A stretch of 64,000 bases of DNA, from the NCBI GenBank assembly GCA_022825005.1, contig JAJDYU010000069.1, positions 163,007 through 227,006 on the forward strand, read 5' to 3'. Source of the stretch: Acidimicrobiia bacterium (GTDB lineage Bacteria; Actinomycetota; Acidimicrobiia; Acidimicrobiales; Bin134). The notes under the pieces were generated by a model that was not told where the DNA came from, made no database searches, and saw only the letters and a list, made by a program, of their open reading frames with translations. Both the position numbers and the translations under genes were made by a program. Below are positions 34,583 to 43,408 of this stretch, piece after piece. Every line of letters starts with the position of its first letter. Positions within the stretch are counted from its first letter, which is position 1.

Positions 34583-36238
34583 TCAGTCGCCGCCCCGATA
34601 GCGGTTGGTTATAGGCAGGCGGCGATCCCGGCCGAATGCCTTGGCGGTGATGCGCACGCCGGGGGGATTCTGGCGCCGCTTGTACTCGGCGCGGTCCACC
34701 AGGCCGGTGATGCGGCTGACCAACTCCGGGTCGTAGCCCAGGCTGCACAGGTCGGCAGGGGTGAGGTCTTCCTCCACGTAGGCCTCAAGCAGGGGATCGA
34801 GCACATCGTAGGGGGGCAGGCTCTGGTCGTCCCGCTGGTCGGGGCGAAGCTCGGCCGACGGCGGCTTGACCAGCACGTTCTCGGGGATGAGGTCGCGGCC
34901 GGCCCGATGGTTGCGATGGGATGCGAAGGCGTACACCTGGAGTTTCCACAAGTCCTTGATCACCGCAAAGGCTCCGGCGGTATCACCGTACAAGGTGGAA
35001 TAGCCCACCGCGCTCTCGCTCTTGTTGCCAGTGGTCAAGATCAGCCAGCCGAACTTGTTGGACAAGGCCATAAGCAGCGTTCCCCGAATGCGGGACTGCA
35101 CATTCTCCTCGGCCAGGTCGGGTTCCATTCCGTCGAATGAAGGGGCCAACATGTCGAGAAAGGCCTGATGGCCGGGCTCCACGGGGATTACCCGGTAGTC
35201 GATGCCCAGGTTCTGGCAGAGCGTCTCGGCGTCGGCTATCGAATGGTCGCTGGAATAGCGGGAGGGCATCAGCACGCCGTGGACGTGGTCGGCGCCCAGA
35301 GCATCGGTCGCGATAACCGCCACCAGCGAGGAATCGATGCCCCCGGACATCCCGATGCCCACATCGGTGAAACCGTTCTTGTGCACGTAGTCCCGGGTGG
35401 CCAGCACTAGCGCGTCGTATTGCTCGTCGAGCTCGCCCAGCCCCGGATCGACTCGGTTGATCTCCGGGGAGATGACCGGTGGGGCCGCCAGCTCGGGTCG
35501 ATCGGCCACCTCAACCTCGGCAATGAGCAGATGCTCCTGGAACGCCGGAGCCTGGGCGACAACGCGGCCGTCGGTATCGAGCACCAACGAGGCGCCGTCG
35601 AAAACCAACTCGTCTTGGCCTCCCACCAAGTTGGCATAGACGATGGCGCACCCGGTTTCGGAGACCCGCTGGCGGAGCACGTCCAGACGCTGGTCCAGCT
35701 TGCCCACGTGGTACGGCGAGGCGTTCAGGTTGAAGATCACCTCCGCTCCGGCGGCGGATAGCTGGCCCATCGGGCCGCCTGAAACCCAGGCGTCCTCGCA
35801 GATGGACACGCCCACCGCGACCCCTGCCATTTGGTGTATTCCAGGCTCGTCGGTGCCGGGGCGGAAGTAGCGGCGCTCGTCGAACACGCCGTAGTTGGGC
35901 AGTTCCCGCTTGTGGTAGATCCCCACTAGTTGACCATCGGCCGCGATCCCCGCGGCGTTCCAGCAGCCGTCGGCATCGTCCACAAACCCCACCACCGCGG
36001 TGCACGTCCCGGATTGGGTGGCAATGCGCTCCATGGCTTGGCGGCTGTCATGCACAAACCGCTGCTTGAGCACCAGATCCTCGGGGGGATAACCGGTGAT
36101 GGCCAGTTCGGGGAAGACCGCTGCGTGGCAGCCGGCCTCTTCCGCGGCGGCCAGGGCAGCGAGAATCCGCTTGGTGTTGGCGCCGATGTCGCCCACCACC
36201 GAGTTGATCTGGCACAGGGCTACCCGCAGCTTGGCCAC
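34583..36238 (-). CDS. nadE: Glutamine-dependent NAD+ synthetase
   Basis: A 551-residue two-domain enzyme that makes NAD+ from deamido-NAD+, ATP and glutamine. The N-terminal nitrilase-like glutaminase (about residues 1-255) shows the Glu-Lys-Cys triad in FPELAITGYPPEDL, YHKRELPNYGVF and VSICEDAWV. The C-terminal synthetase (about 260-551) carries the PP-loop GMSGGIDSS and GTGNKSESAVGY-like LTTGNKSESAVGYSTLYGD. Length is that of the shorter bacterial NadE class. It lies downstream of glnA, separated by a hairpin. Confidence 0.95.
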   Translation of the reverse strand: MAKLRVALCQINSVVGDIGANTKRILAALAAAEEAGCHAAVFPELAITGYPPEDLVLKQRFVHDSRQAMERIATQSGTCTAVVGFVDDADGCWNAAGIAADGQLVGIYHKRELPNYGVFDERRYFRPGTDEPGIHQMAGVAVGVSICEDAWVSGGPMGQLSAAGAEVIFNLNASPYHVGKLDQRLDVLRQRVSETGCAIVYANLVGGQDELVFDGASLVLDTDGRVVAQAPAFQEHLLIAEVEVADRPELAAPPVISPEINRVDPGLGELDEQYDALVLATRDYVHKNGFTDVGIGMSGGIDSSLVAVIATDALGADHVHGVLMPSRYSSDHSIADAETLCQNLGIDYRVIPVEPGHQAFLDMLAPSFDGMEPDLAEENVQSRIRGTLLMALSNKFGWLILTTGNKSESAVGYSTLYGDTAGAFAVIKDLWKLQVYAFASHRNHRAGRDLIPENVLVKPPSAELRPDQRDDQSLPPYDVLDPLLEAYVEEDLTPADLCSLGYDPELVSRITGLVDRAEYKRRQNPPGVRITAKAFGRDRRLPITNRYRGGD

Positions 36239-36262
36239 GAGAACAGGCTAGAGGGGTTGTCC

Positions 36263-36283
36263 ACCCCCGACATTGCCGGGGGT
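36263..36283 (-). terminator. Possible hairpin between glnA and nadE
   Basis: ACCCCCG (36263-36269) and CGGGGGT (36277-36283) form a seven-base G/C stem with a seven-base loop, 17 bases past the glnA stop. No U-run follows on the minus strand, so it could be a U-poor actinobacterial terminator or an attenuating hairpin before nadE. Confidence 0.4.
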
Positions 36284-36299
36284 TGGTTTGCGCGCCGTC

Positions 36300-37724
36300 C
36301 TAGACGGAGTAGTACATCTCGTACTCGAGGGGATGGGGCCGCAGATTGACGGCGTCCACCTCCTCTTGCTTTACCTCGATGTATGACTCGATCAGAGCGG
36401 TGTTGAACACGTCGCCAGCCAGCAAGAAGTCGTGATCGGCCTCAAGGGCGCTCAGCGCCTCGGCCAGTGAACCGGGCACCGTCTCGATGCCGGCGGCCTC
36501 TTCGGGCGGCAGGTCGTAGATGTTCTTGTCCAGCGGATCACCCGGATCCATCTGGTTCTGGATCCCGTCGATACCGGCCATCAGCATGGCGGCGAACGCC
36601 AGATAGGGATTGGCGCTGGGGTCGGGGCAGCGGAACTCCAGGCGCTTGGCCTTGGGGTTGTCGGAGATCAGCGGGATGCGGATGGCTGCCGAGCGGTTCC
36701 GCTGGGAGTAGGCCAGGTTCACCGGGGCCTCGTAGCCGGGAACCAAACGCTTGTAGGAGTTGGTGGTGGGGGCGGCGAAGGCCAGGATCGCGGGAGCGTG
36801 GGCCAGCAGGCCACCGATGTACCAGCGGGAGATGTCGGACAGGCCGGCATAGCCCCGCTCGTCGTACATCAGCGTGTCGCCGTCCTTCCACAGCGACTGG
36901 TGGGTGTGCATCCCCGAGCCGTTGTCGCCGTAGATCGGCTTGGGCATGAACGTGACGGTGCGGCCGTGCTCGCGGGCCACGTTCTTCACCACGTACTTGT
37001 AGAGCTGGACTTTGTCGGCCATCGACAGCATCTCGTCGAACACCATGTCAATCTCAGCCTGGCCGGCGGTGCCCACCTCGTGGTGCTGGACCTCGATGGG
37101 GATCCCCACCGATTCCAGGGCCACCACCATCTCCGAGCGCAAGTCTTGGAAGGTGTCCAAGGGCGAAAGCGGGAAATATCCCCCCTTGTAGGGGATTCGG
37201 TGGCCGGGGCTGGGGGCGCCGTTGACCGAGGGGCGGCCGCTCTCGAAGATGCCCTCGGCCGAGCGGACCTGGTAGCCGGCCACATCAGGCTGATTCTGGT
37301 AGGCCACGCTGTCGAAGATGAAGAACTCGGCTTCCGGCCCGAAGAACGCGGCATCAGCGATGCCGGTGCTGGCCAAATAGGACAGCGAGCGGCGCACCAC
37401 GCCACGCGGGTCTTTGCCGTACATCTCGCCGGTGACGGGATCTTTCACGTCGCACAGAAGCACCAGCGTCTTGCGCTTCATGAACGGATCGAAGATCGCG
37501 GTGTCGGGATCGGGGATGAGGAGCATGTCGGAGGCGTCGATGGTCTGAAAGCCGCTCACCGAAGAGCCGTCGAACCCGAGACCCTCTTCGAACACCGCTT
37601 CAGTTAGCTCGCGGATGGGAAGCGAAAAGTGGTGCTGAACACCGGGGACGTCGGTGAATCGCATGTCCACGAACTCGGCACCCTCGGATGCAGCCAGCGC
37701 AATGACTTCTTGGGGAGTTGACAC
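36300..37724 (-). CDS. glnA: Glutamine synthetase type I (GlnA)
   Basis: A 474-residue ammonia-assimilating enzyme that converts glutamate, ammonia and ATP to glutamine. Conserved pieces include FDGSSVSGFQTIDASDM, FGPEAEFFIFD, the ATP-binding KPIYGDNGSGMHTHQS and NRSAAIRIP. The adenylylation site region KNIYDLPPEE carries the regulatory Tyr, so the GlnE encoded at 40.3 kb can control it. GTG start preceded by a strong ribosome site, AAGGAGGAAC. It is divergent from a second glutamine synthetase, and the 165-base gap should hold nitrogen-regulated promoters, perhaps bound by the GlnR-like protein nearby. Confidence 0.96.
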   Translation of the reverse strand: MSTPQEVIALAASEGAEFVDMRFTDVPGVQHHFSLPIRELTEAVFEEGLGFDGSSVSGFQTIDASDMLLIPDPDTAIFDPFMKRKTLVLLCDVKDPVTGEMYGKDPRGVVRRSLSYLASTGIADAAFFGPEAEFFIFDSVAYQNQPDVAGYQVRSAEGIFESGRPSVNGAPSPGHRIPYKGGYFPLSPLDTFQDLRSEMVVALESVGIPIEVQHHEVGTAGQAEIDMVFDEMLSMADKVQLYKYVVKNVAREHGRTVTFMPKPIYGDNGSGMHTHQSLWKDGDTLMYDERGYAGLSDISRWYIGGLLAHAPAILAFAAPTTNSYKRLVPGYEAPVNLAYSQRNRSAAIRIPLISDNPKAKRLEFRCPDPSANPYLAFAAMLMAGIDGIQNQMDPGDPLDKNIYDLPPEEAAGIETVPGSLAEALSALEADHDFLLAGDVFNTALIESYIEVKQEEVDAVNLRPHPLEYEMYYSV

Positions 37725-37889
37725 AGTTAGTTCCTCCTTTTTCGGCCCTTACTCTCCCACAAGCGGCAAGGGCACGGCGCATTGTCGCAAAGCTGGGTTT
37801 CCAAAGATTTTCCCGATTGTGAAAGCTCTGTGAACGCCGCCAATGGGCTGGCGTTGACGACTCCTGGCGGGGCACTCTGGTGGTCTCCT

Positions 37890-39224
37890 ATGGAACCGCA
37901 AAAGGACTATGTGCTCCGCACCGTAGAGGAGCGGGGGGTGCGCCTGATCCGGCTTTGGTTCACCGACGTGCTGGGCCAGCTCAAGTCGGTGGCCATCTCC
38001 CCGGCCGAGCTGGCCGACGCCTTCGACGAGGGGCTGCAATTCGACGGCTCGGCCATCGACGGGTTCTCCCGGGTGCAGGAGAGCGACGTTCTGGCCGTGC
38101 CCGACGCTTCCACATTCGAGCTGCTGCCGTGGGCCGATCCCGAGGAGCCCTCCGGGCGCATCTTCTGCGACATCCGCAACCCCGACGGCACCCCATTTGA
38201 GGGCGACCCGCGCTGGGTCATGCGCCGCAGCCTGGCCAAGGCGGCCGAGATGGGCTACACGTTCTACACCGCGCCCGAGGTGGAGTTCTTCTACTTCCGC
38301 AACGGCGACCCCGAACAGCCGCTCGTCCCGCTGGACAACGCCTCCTATTTCGACCTGACCACCGCCGATGTGGCCAGCCCGCTGCGCAAGCGCACCATCA
38401 CCATGCTGGAGGCCATGGGGATCCCGGTGGAGTACTCATTCCACGAGGACAGCCCCAGCCAGCACGAGATCGACTTGCGCTACACCGAGGCGCTGAGCAT
38501 GGCCGACAATGTGATGACGCTGAGGCTGGTGGTGCGTAAGCTGGCGCTGGACCGCGACCTGCACGCCACGTTCATGCCCAAGCCTCTAAACGGGGTGCAG
38601 GGTTCGGGCATGCACACCCACATGTCGCTGTTCGAGAACGACGTCAACGCCTTCCACGACGCCGGCGACGACTACGGCCTGTCCAAAACGGCCAAGGCGT
38701 TCATTGCCGGGCTTCTACACCACGCCCGGGAGATCACCGCGGTCACCAACCAACTGGTGAACAGCTACAAGCGGCTGGTGGCCGGCGACGAGGCCCCCAC
38801 GTATGTGTCGTGGGCGCGCAACAACCGGTCGGCGCTGGTGCGAGTGCCGGTGGTGAAGCCGGGCAAAGAGTCGTCCACCCGAATCGAATACCGCGCCCTC
38901 GACTCGGCGGCCAACCCCTACCTGGCGTTCTCCGCCGTGTTGGCCGCTGGGCTCAAGGGGGTGCAGGAGGGCTACGAATTGCCCGCCGAAGCGGATGCCG
39001 ATCTCTACACCATGAGCAGGGGACAGGCCCGGGCCAAGGGATTCGAAGAGCTGCCCATGTCGCTGTCAGAGGCCTTGGACGTCTTGGAGGAGTCCCCGTT
39101 GATGGCCGACGTGCTGGGCGAGCACATCCACGAGTGGTTCCTGCGCAACAAGCGGGCTGAGTTCGCCGAATACCGCCGCGAGGTCACTCCCTTCGAGCTC
39201 CGCCGATACCTGAACACTTGGTAG
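37890..39224 (+). CDS. Glutamine synthetase type I, second copy (GlnA2-like)
   Basis: A 444-residue glutamine synthetase, shorter than GlnA and about the length of actinobacterial GlnA2. It has FDGSAIDGFSRVQESDV, APEVEFFYF, FMPKPLNGVQGSGMHTHMS and NNRSALVRVP. The position equivalent to the adenylylation loop reads ADLYTMSRGQAR rather than NIYDLPPEE, so control by GlnE is uncertain. ATG at 37890 is used. An open extension upstream has no ribosome site and would enter the promoter gap. The GlnR-like gene follows, overlapping or nearly so. Confidence 0.92.
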   Translation: MEPQKDYVLRTVEERGVRLIRLWFTDVLGQLKSVAISPAELADAFDEGLQFDGSAIDGFSRVQESDVLAVPDASTFELLPWADPEEPSGRIFCDIRNPDGTPFEGDPRWVMRRSLAKAAEMGYTFYTAPEVEFFYFRNGDPEQPLVPLDNASYFDLTTADVASPLRKRTITMLEAMGIPVEYSFHEDSPSQHEIDLRYTEALSMADNVMTLRLVVRKLALDRDLHATFMPKPLNGVQGSGMHTHMSLFENDVNAFHDAGDDYGLSKTAKAFIAGLLHHAREITAVTNQLVNSYKRLVAGDEAPTYVSWARNNRSALVRVPVVKPGKESSTRIEYRALDSAANPYLAFSAVLAAGLKGVQEGYELPAEADADLYTMSRGQARAKGFEELPMSLSEALDVLEESPLMADVLGEHIHEWFLRNKRAEFAEYRREVTPFELRRYLNTW

Positions 39225-39229
39225 TCGCA

Positions 39230-39895
39230 GTGACGGAGCCGCTCCTCGTCTATCCCGATCCGCCGCCGCCAGAGCTGGTGCGCACGCTGGATTTGGGCGG
39301 CTACAACTGGAAGGCGGTCAGCAGCGCCCAGGAACCGGAAGGGCGATGGCAGGGAGCGGTGGTGGCGGTGGGTGAGAACCCCGAAGACGCCTTCGGGTTC
39401 TGCCGGACGCTGAGCCGACGCGGCCTCGACATCCCGGTGCTGCTGCTGATCTCGGGCACCCACCTCGACGAGCTGGACATGCGAGACGACCTCTTCACCG
39501 ACTTCTGCCTGACCCCCTTCCACCAGCGGGAACTGGAGGCTCGACTGGGCCATCTGGTGTGGCGCTCGGGCACCGTGCTGCGCCCGGAGCTGATCGAGTA
39601 CGGGCCGCTGGTCCTGAATGTGGAGACCTACCAGGCGTCGATCACGGGCCGGCCGCTCGACCTCACCTATATGGAGTACGAATTGCTGAAGTTCCTGGCC
39701 AGCTCGCCCGGCAAGGTATTCACTCGCGAGACGCTGCTCAGCCGGGTGTGGGGTTACGACTACTTCGGCGGCGCCCGCACCGTGGACGTCCACGTGCGCC
39801 GCCTTCGGGCCAAGCTCGGCGAAGAGCACGCCGGCCTCATCACCACCGTGCGTTCCGTCGGCTACCGCTTTGGTCTCTCCCGCTGGGAGCGCTGA
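39230..39895 (+). CDS. glnR: GlnR-like OmpR-family nitrogen regulator
   Basis: A 221-residue regulator. The C-terminal winged helix is very like actinobacterial GlnR: DLTYMEYELLKFLASSPGKV, then VWGYDYFGGARTVDVHVRRL and TTVRSVGYRF. The N-terminal half is an atypical receiver that lacks an obvious phospho-acceptor context and has no partner kinase gene nearby, as in GlnR, an orphan regulator of nitrogen genes. It sits between glutamine synthetase and glnE, strong support for a nitrogen role. GTG at 39230 is chosen. A TTG at 39218, overlapping the upstream stop, is the alternative. Confidence 0.82.
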   Translation: MTEPLLVYPDPPPPELVRTLDLGGYNWKAVSSAQEPEGRWQGAVVAVGENPEDAFGFCRTLSRRGLDIPVLLLISGTHLDELDMRDDLFTDFCLTPFHQRELEARLGHLVWRSGTVLRPELIEYGPLVLNVETYQASITGRPLDLTYMEYELLKFLASSPGKVFTRETLLSRVWGYDYFGGARTVDVHVRRLRAKLGEEHAGLITTVRSVGYRFGLSRWER

Positions 39896-39899
39896 CCGA

Positions 39900-40247
39900 T
39901 CAGCCCACGTGGGCCCAGAGTTCGATTTCCACGAGGGCGCCGAGGGGGAGGGCGGCTACTCCTACGGCGGAACGGGCGGGGCGATTGTCGCCAAAGCACT
40001 CGATGTAGGCCTGGTTCATGGCGCCGAAATCGTCCATGTGGAGCAAGAAGACGGTGGCTTTGACCACATCGTCCAGGGTGGCGCCCTCGGTGGCCAGCAC
40101 TTCCTCGGCGTTGGCTACTGCTTGGCGGAACTGAGCGATTAGACCGCCGGGCACTAGAGAGCCGTCGGCGATGCCGATCTGACCGGAGCAGATAAGGAAA
40201 TCTCCGGCACGAACAATGGGGGAATACGGACCGACCGGAGTGCTCAT
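39900..40247 (-). CDS. RidA-family reactive enamine deaminase
   Basis: A 115-residue RidA/YjgF protein: GPYSPIVRAGDFLICSGQIG at the start, then EEVLATEGATLDDVVKATVFL and a C-terminal ARSAVGVAALPLGALVEIEL. RidA proteins hydrolyse reactive enamine/imine intermediates from amino-acid metabolism. The conserved Arg of the family corresponds to the Arg in PARSAVGVAALP. ATG at 40247 is chosen because homology begins there. The upstream bases repeat its own first 35 bases (see the repeat entry). It is convergent with glnR, with four bases between stops. Confidence 0.9.
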   Translation of the reverse strand: MSTPVGPYSPIVRAGDFLICSGQIGIADGSLVPGGLIAQFRQAVANAEEVLATEGATLDDVVKATVFLLHMDDFGAMNQAYIECFGDNRPARSAVGVAALPLGALVEIELWAHVG

Positions 40248-40317
40248 ATTTGAGAAGGATAGGGGTCTTCTGGAGTGCTCATGTCTGAGAAGAATACGGA
40301 TCTTCAGGAGTACTCGT
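40213..40317 (-). repeat. Three 35-base tandem repeats at the ridA start
   Basis: On the minus strand three units of exactly 35 bases lie end to end: 40317-40283, 40282-40248 and 40247-40213. Units 1 and 2 share 27 of 35 bases. Unit 3 is the beginning of ridA and shares 21 of 35 with unit 2 (counted by hand). Unit 2 carries its own ATG and a 12-codon frame (MSTPEDPYPSQI) whose TGA overlaps the ridA ATG. The pattern looks like duplication of the gene's 5' end. Confidence 0.7.
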
Positions 40318-40330
40318 AGCATGGGATCAT

Positions 40331-43036
40331 ATGGAAGCTGAAGGCCTCGGTCACCAGAACCAGGACATCGAGTATCTGATCGCCTCCTGCCCCTGGCCGG
40401 AGGACGCCCGTTCGCTCATCGACGAGCTGGGCATCACCGACGAGCGCCGGGCCCGGGCGGCGGCCATGCTGGCCGGGGCATCCCGCAGCATGAGCAAGGC
40501 GGTGCGACGCGATCCCAGCCTGCTCGGCGTGCTCGACCCTCCGTCTGAGTTCGCCACCGAGAAGATGACCCTGGTCGCCCCCGATGACGACGACGCCATC
40601 GACGGCCTACGGCGGTGGAAGCGGCGCCAACTTCTGCGTATCGCGCTGCGCGACCTGCTGGGTGAGGCCGACTTGGCCACCGTGGGCCGCGAGCTGTCGC
40701 TGCTGGCCGACGCCTGTTTTGCCCGCGCCCTGGAGATGGCCGACGAGGGACCGCCCCTGGCCATCATCGGGATGGGCAAGCTGGGAGGCAGTGAGCTGAA
40801 CTACGCCAGCGACGTCGACATCGTCTTCGTCCACGAAGGCAGCACTGAGGCGGCCGTGAAGCGAGCCCGCAAGGTGGTGCAGGCCCTCACCACGTTCACC
40901 GCTGAAGGAGCGGTCTACCGAGTGGACACCGACCTTCGCCCCGATGGGCAGACCGGGTCGCTCAGCCTGCCCCCCGACGCCTATGAGCACTATTTCGAGC
41001 AGCGGGCCCACGCTTGGGAGCGTCAGGCCTACATAAAGACCCGCCTGTGTGCAGGCGATCCCGAGGTGGGCAACGCCTTCTTCGACGCCATCCGGCCCGG
41101 CGTTTGGGAAGAGAACCTGGGGGCCAAGACCGTGCCGTCGCTTCAGGCCATGAAAAAGCGGGTGGAGGAATCGGCCAAGCTGAAGGGAGACCGGGAGCTC
41201 AAGAAGGGGCCCGGTGGCCTGCGAGACATCGAGTTCACCGTGCAGCTTCTTCAGCTGGTGCACGGCCGCGCCGATCCCACCATCCGCTCTCCCAATACCC
41301 TCACCGCTCTCCGCCAACTCAGCTGGGGGGAGTACATCGACCAGGCCGACGCCGTCCATTTCACCACCGCCTACATCCACCTGCGCACGGTGGAGCACCG
41401 ATTGCAGCTCCGCGACGAGCGCCAGACCCACGAGCTTCCCACCGCCGATGCTGATCGGGAGTGGGCGGCCCGAGCCTCCGGTTTTGAGAACCTGGAAGCG
41501 TTCCAGGCCTCCCACAGCCGCCACCAGACCTCGGTACGGGAGATCCACCAGCGGATCTTCTACCGCCAAACCCTCGACCGGATGCACGAGACCGGGCTGG
41601 TGAGCGAGCTGCTTCCCGACCACCTCGGGCAGCTGGGCTTTGCCGATCCCGACCGAGCCGCCGCCACTATTGAGCGCCTCACCGAGAACCTCGGTCGGCG
41701 GGCCAACGTGATGCAGCAGGTGCTCGTCATCATGGTGGAGGCCCTGGCTACCACCCCCGACCCCGACTTGGGACTAGTACGGCTGGCGTGGCTGCTGGAC
41801 GGCTCCTACCGGATCGGCACCATCCTCCCGGTGTTGCGGGACTCTCCCATCGCCATCAGCGACATCGCCCGCCTTTTGGGCTCCAGCCGAGTGGCCGCAG
41901 GATGGATACGCAACCATCCGGAGTTCGCCCGCTCGCTGATGAGCCCCGAAGAGCTGGCCGTTGCTCGAACAGCGGAAGAATTGACCACCGATGCCGCCGA
42001 GGCCATGCAGTCAGCCGCCGGCGACCACGATCTCCAGATGGCCGAGCTGCGGCGATTCGTGCGGCGCGAACAGCTTCGGGTGGCGGCCCGCGACATCTTG
42101 GGACTGGCCTCGATCATCGAGATTCCCCAGGAGCTGACCATCATCGCCGACGCCGCGGTGGCCGCCGCGGTCGACTCGCTGGCCCCAGAGGTGCCCTTCG
42201 CCGTGATCGGGATGGGGCGCTATGGGGGTCTCGACCTCTCCTATGCCTCTGATTTGGATGTGATGTTCGTGTACGAGGGCGCAGGCTCAGACGACGCCCG
42301 AGCAGCCAACCGAACTGCCCGGGGCCTGCTCAAGGAGATCGGGGCCCAGACTGCCGAGGGCCGAGCCTGGGAGATCGACGCCCGATTGCGCCCTGAGGGC
42401 GAGAACGGGCAGCTCGCCCGATCGCTCGAGGGATACCAGCGGTACTACGAGGAACGGGGTCAGCTATGGGAGCGCCAGTCGCTGCTCAAGCGCCGCTTCG
42501 TGGCTGGAGACGCCGATTTGGGAAACCGATTCCTCCAGTTGGCCGACAAGTGGTGCTACCAGCCCGAGTTCAGCGATACCGAGGCTGACGAGATCCGCAC
42601 CATGAAGCGCCGCATCGAAACCGAGCGCCTTGGCACCGGCAGCAAGGCCCGGGATGTGAAGCTCGGCGCCGGCGGGCTCAGCGACATCGAGTTCACCGTG
42701 CAGCTAATGCAGCTTCAACACGGATTCGGGCGAACCTCCATCAGGGACAATCGCACTCTGCCGGCGCTGGCTGGGTTGTCGGAGCACAACCTGCTCGACA
42801 TCGGCGATCGGGCCACTCTCGATGTGGGCTATCGCTTCTGCCAGCGGTTCCGCAACGCCCGCTATCACCTCTCGGGACTCGTGTCAGACGTGTTCCCCGA
42901 CGACGACCACGAAGAGCTGTTGCTAGCCAAGCGACTCGGCTATCCCAGCAACCGGGATCTAGAAGCCGACTACCAGGAAATCACCAAGGCCGTCCGAGAA
43001 GTAACCGACCGGCTGCTCTACGGCCAAAGCTCATAG
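40331..43036 (+). CDS. glnE: Glutamine synthetase adenylyltransferase/adenylyl-removing enzyme
   Basis: A 901-residue bifunctional enzyme that adds and removes AMP on GlnA. It shows two nucleotidyltransferase halves, each with the G-M-G-K/R-x-G-G pattern: IGMGKLGGSELNYASDVDIVFV near residue 150 (adenylyl-removing) and IGMGRYGGLDLSYASDLDVMFV near residue 630 (adenylyltransferase). Each is followed by a GPGGLRDIEFTVQLLQL or GAGGLSDIEFTVQLMQL segment. It completes a block with glnA, the second synthetase and glnR. The ATG is supported by strand-opposed ridA ending upstream. Length is normal for actinobacterial GlnE. Confidence 0.95.
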   Translation: MEAEGLGHQNQDIEYLIASCPWPEDARSLIDELGITDERRARAAAMLAGASRSMSKAVRRDPSLLGVLDPPSEFATEKMTLVAPDDDDAIDGLRRWKRRQLLRIALRDLLGEADLATVGRELSLLADACFARALEMADEGPPLAIIGMGKLGGSELNYASDVDIVFVHEGSTEAAVKRARKVVQALTTFTAEGAVYRVDTDLRPDGQTGSLSLPPDAYEHYFEQRAHAWERQAYIKTRLCAGDPEVGNAFFDAIRPGVWEENLGAKTVPSLQAMKKRVEESAKLKGDRELKKGPGGLRDIEFTVQLLQLVHGRADPTIRSPNTLTALRQLSWGEYIDQADAVHFTTAYIHLRTVEHRLQLRDERQTHELPTADADREWAARASGFENLEAFQASHSRHQTSVREIHQRIFYRQTLDRMHETGLVSELLPDHLGQLGFADPDRAAATIERLTENLGRRANVMQQVLVIMVEALATTPDPDLGLVRLAWLLDGSYRIGTILPVLRDSPIAISDIARLLGSSRVAAGWIRNHPEFARSLMSPEELAVARTAEELTTDAAEAMQSAAGDHDLQMAELRRFVRREQLRVAARDILGLASIIEIPQELTIIADAAVAAAVDSLAPEVPFAVIGMGRYGGLDLSYASDLDVMFVYEGAGSDDARAANRTARGLLKEIGAQTAEGRAWEIDARLRPEGENGQLARSLEGYQRYYEERGQLWERQSLLKRRFVAGDADLGNRFLQLADKWCYQPEFSDTEADEIRTMKRRIETERLGTGSKARDVKLGAGGLSDIEFTVQLMQLQHGFGRTSIRDNRTLPALAGLSEHNLLDIGDRATLDVGYRFCQRFRNARYHLSGLVSDVFPDDDHEELLLAKRLGYPSNRDLEADYQEITKAVREVTDRLLYGQSS

Positions 43037-43078
43037 CTCTACTTCCGGATGGCGCCGCCGCGCCGCTTCCAACGGCTG

Positions 43079-43345
43079 TTATGAGATATTCGGCTCGTAG
43101 TCGATGCCGCCGGAAACCTGGGCTAGCTCTGCCTCGGTGAGCCGGTCGGATGCCGGCAATGTGACGTGCGCGGCGGTGGCGCTTTCCTCGTGTACGTGGA
43201 TGGTGAACCCCTCGGGGATAGACACGCCCAATTCCGCGGAGATCGCTGAGCGGGGATCGGCCAGCAGTTGCGCCCGAAATTCCCCGTCCTCAGCCGCTTT
43301 GTTGGTGATGTGAGCCCTCAATTCACCCATTGTTCTGTTTGCCAT
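43079..43345 (-). CDS. NHLP-type RiPP precursor peptide, 8-residue core
   Basis: An 88-residue peptide. Residues 1-80 form a nitrile-hydratase-like leader (NHLP): MGELRAHITNKAAEDGEFRA, LADPRSAISAELG, then the GFTIHVHEES strand and a TEAELAQVSGG end. The Gly79-Gly80 pair is the expected C39-peptidase cleavage site, leaving IDYEPNIS as the core. The stop codon is clear. A ribosome site (AAGGGAG) precedes the ATG. The leader differs from its neighbour at only eight of 80 positions by my count. It lies beside an exporter with a C39 peptidase on the same strand, and near a methyltransferase and an unknown protein. Confidence 0.88.
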   Translation of the reverse strand: MANRTMGELRAHITNKAAEDGEFRAQLLADPRSAISAELGVSIPEGFTIHVHEESATAAHVTLPASDRLTEAELAQVSGGIDYEPNIS

Positions 43346-43408
43346 CGCCGTGTGCTCCCTTCTTTGCCCGGCAACTGTCGCTCTGTTGATATCCGGTTTT
43401 GATTTGCC

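Noticed and set aside
40213..40317. CRISPR-like repeat array
   Set aside because: The units are contiguous, without spacers, and the third lies in a coding region.
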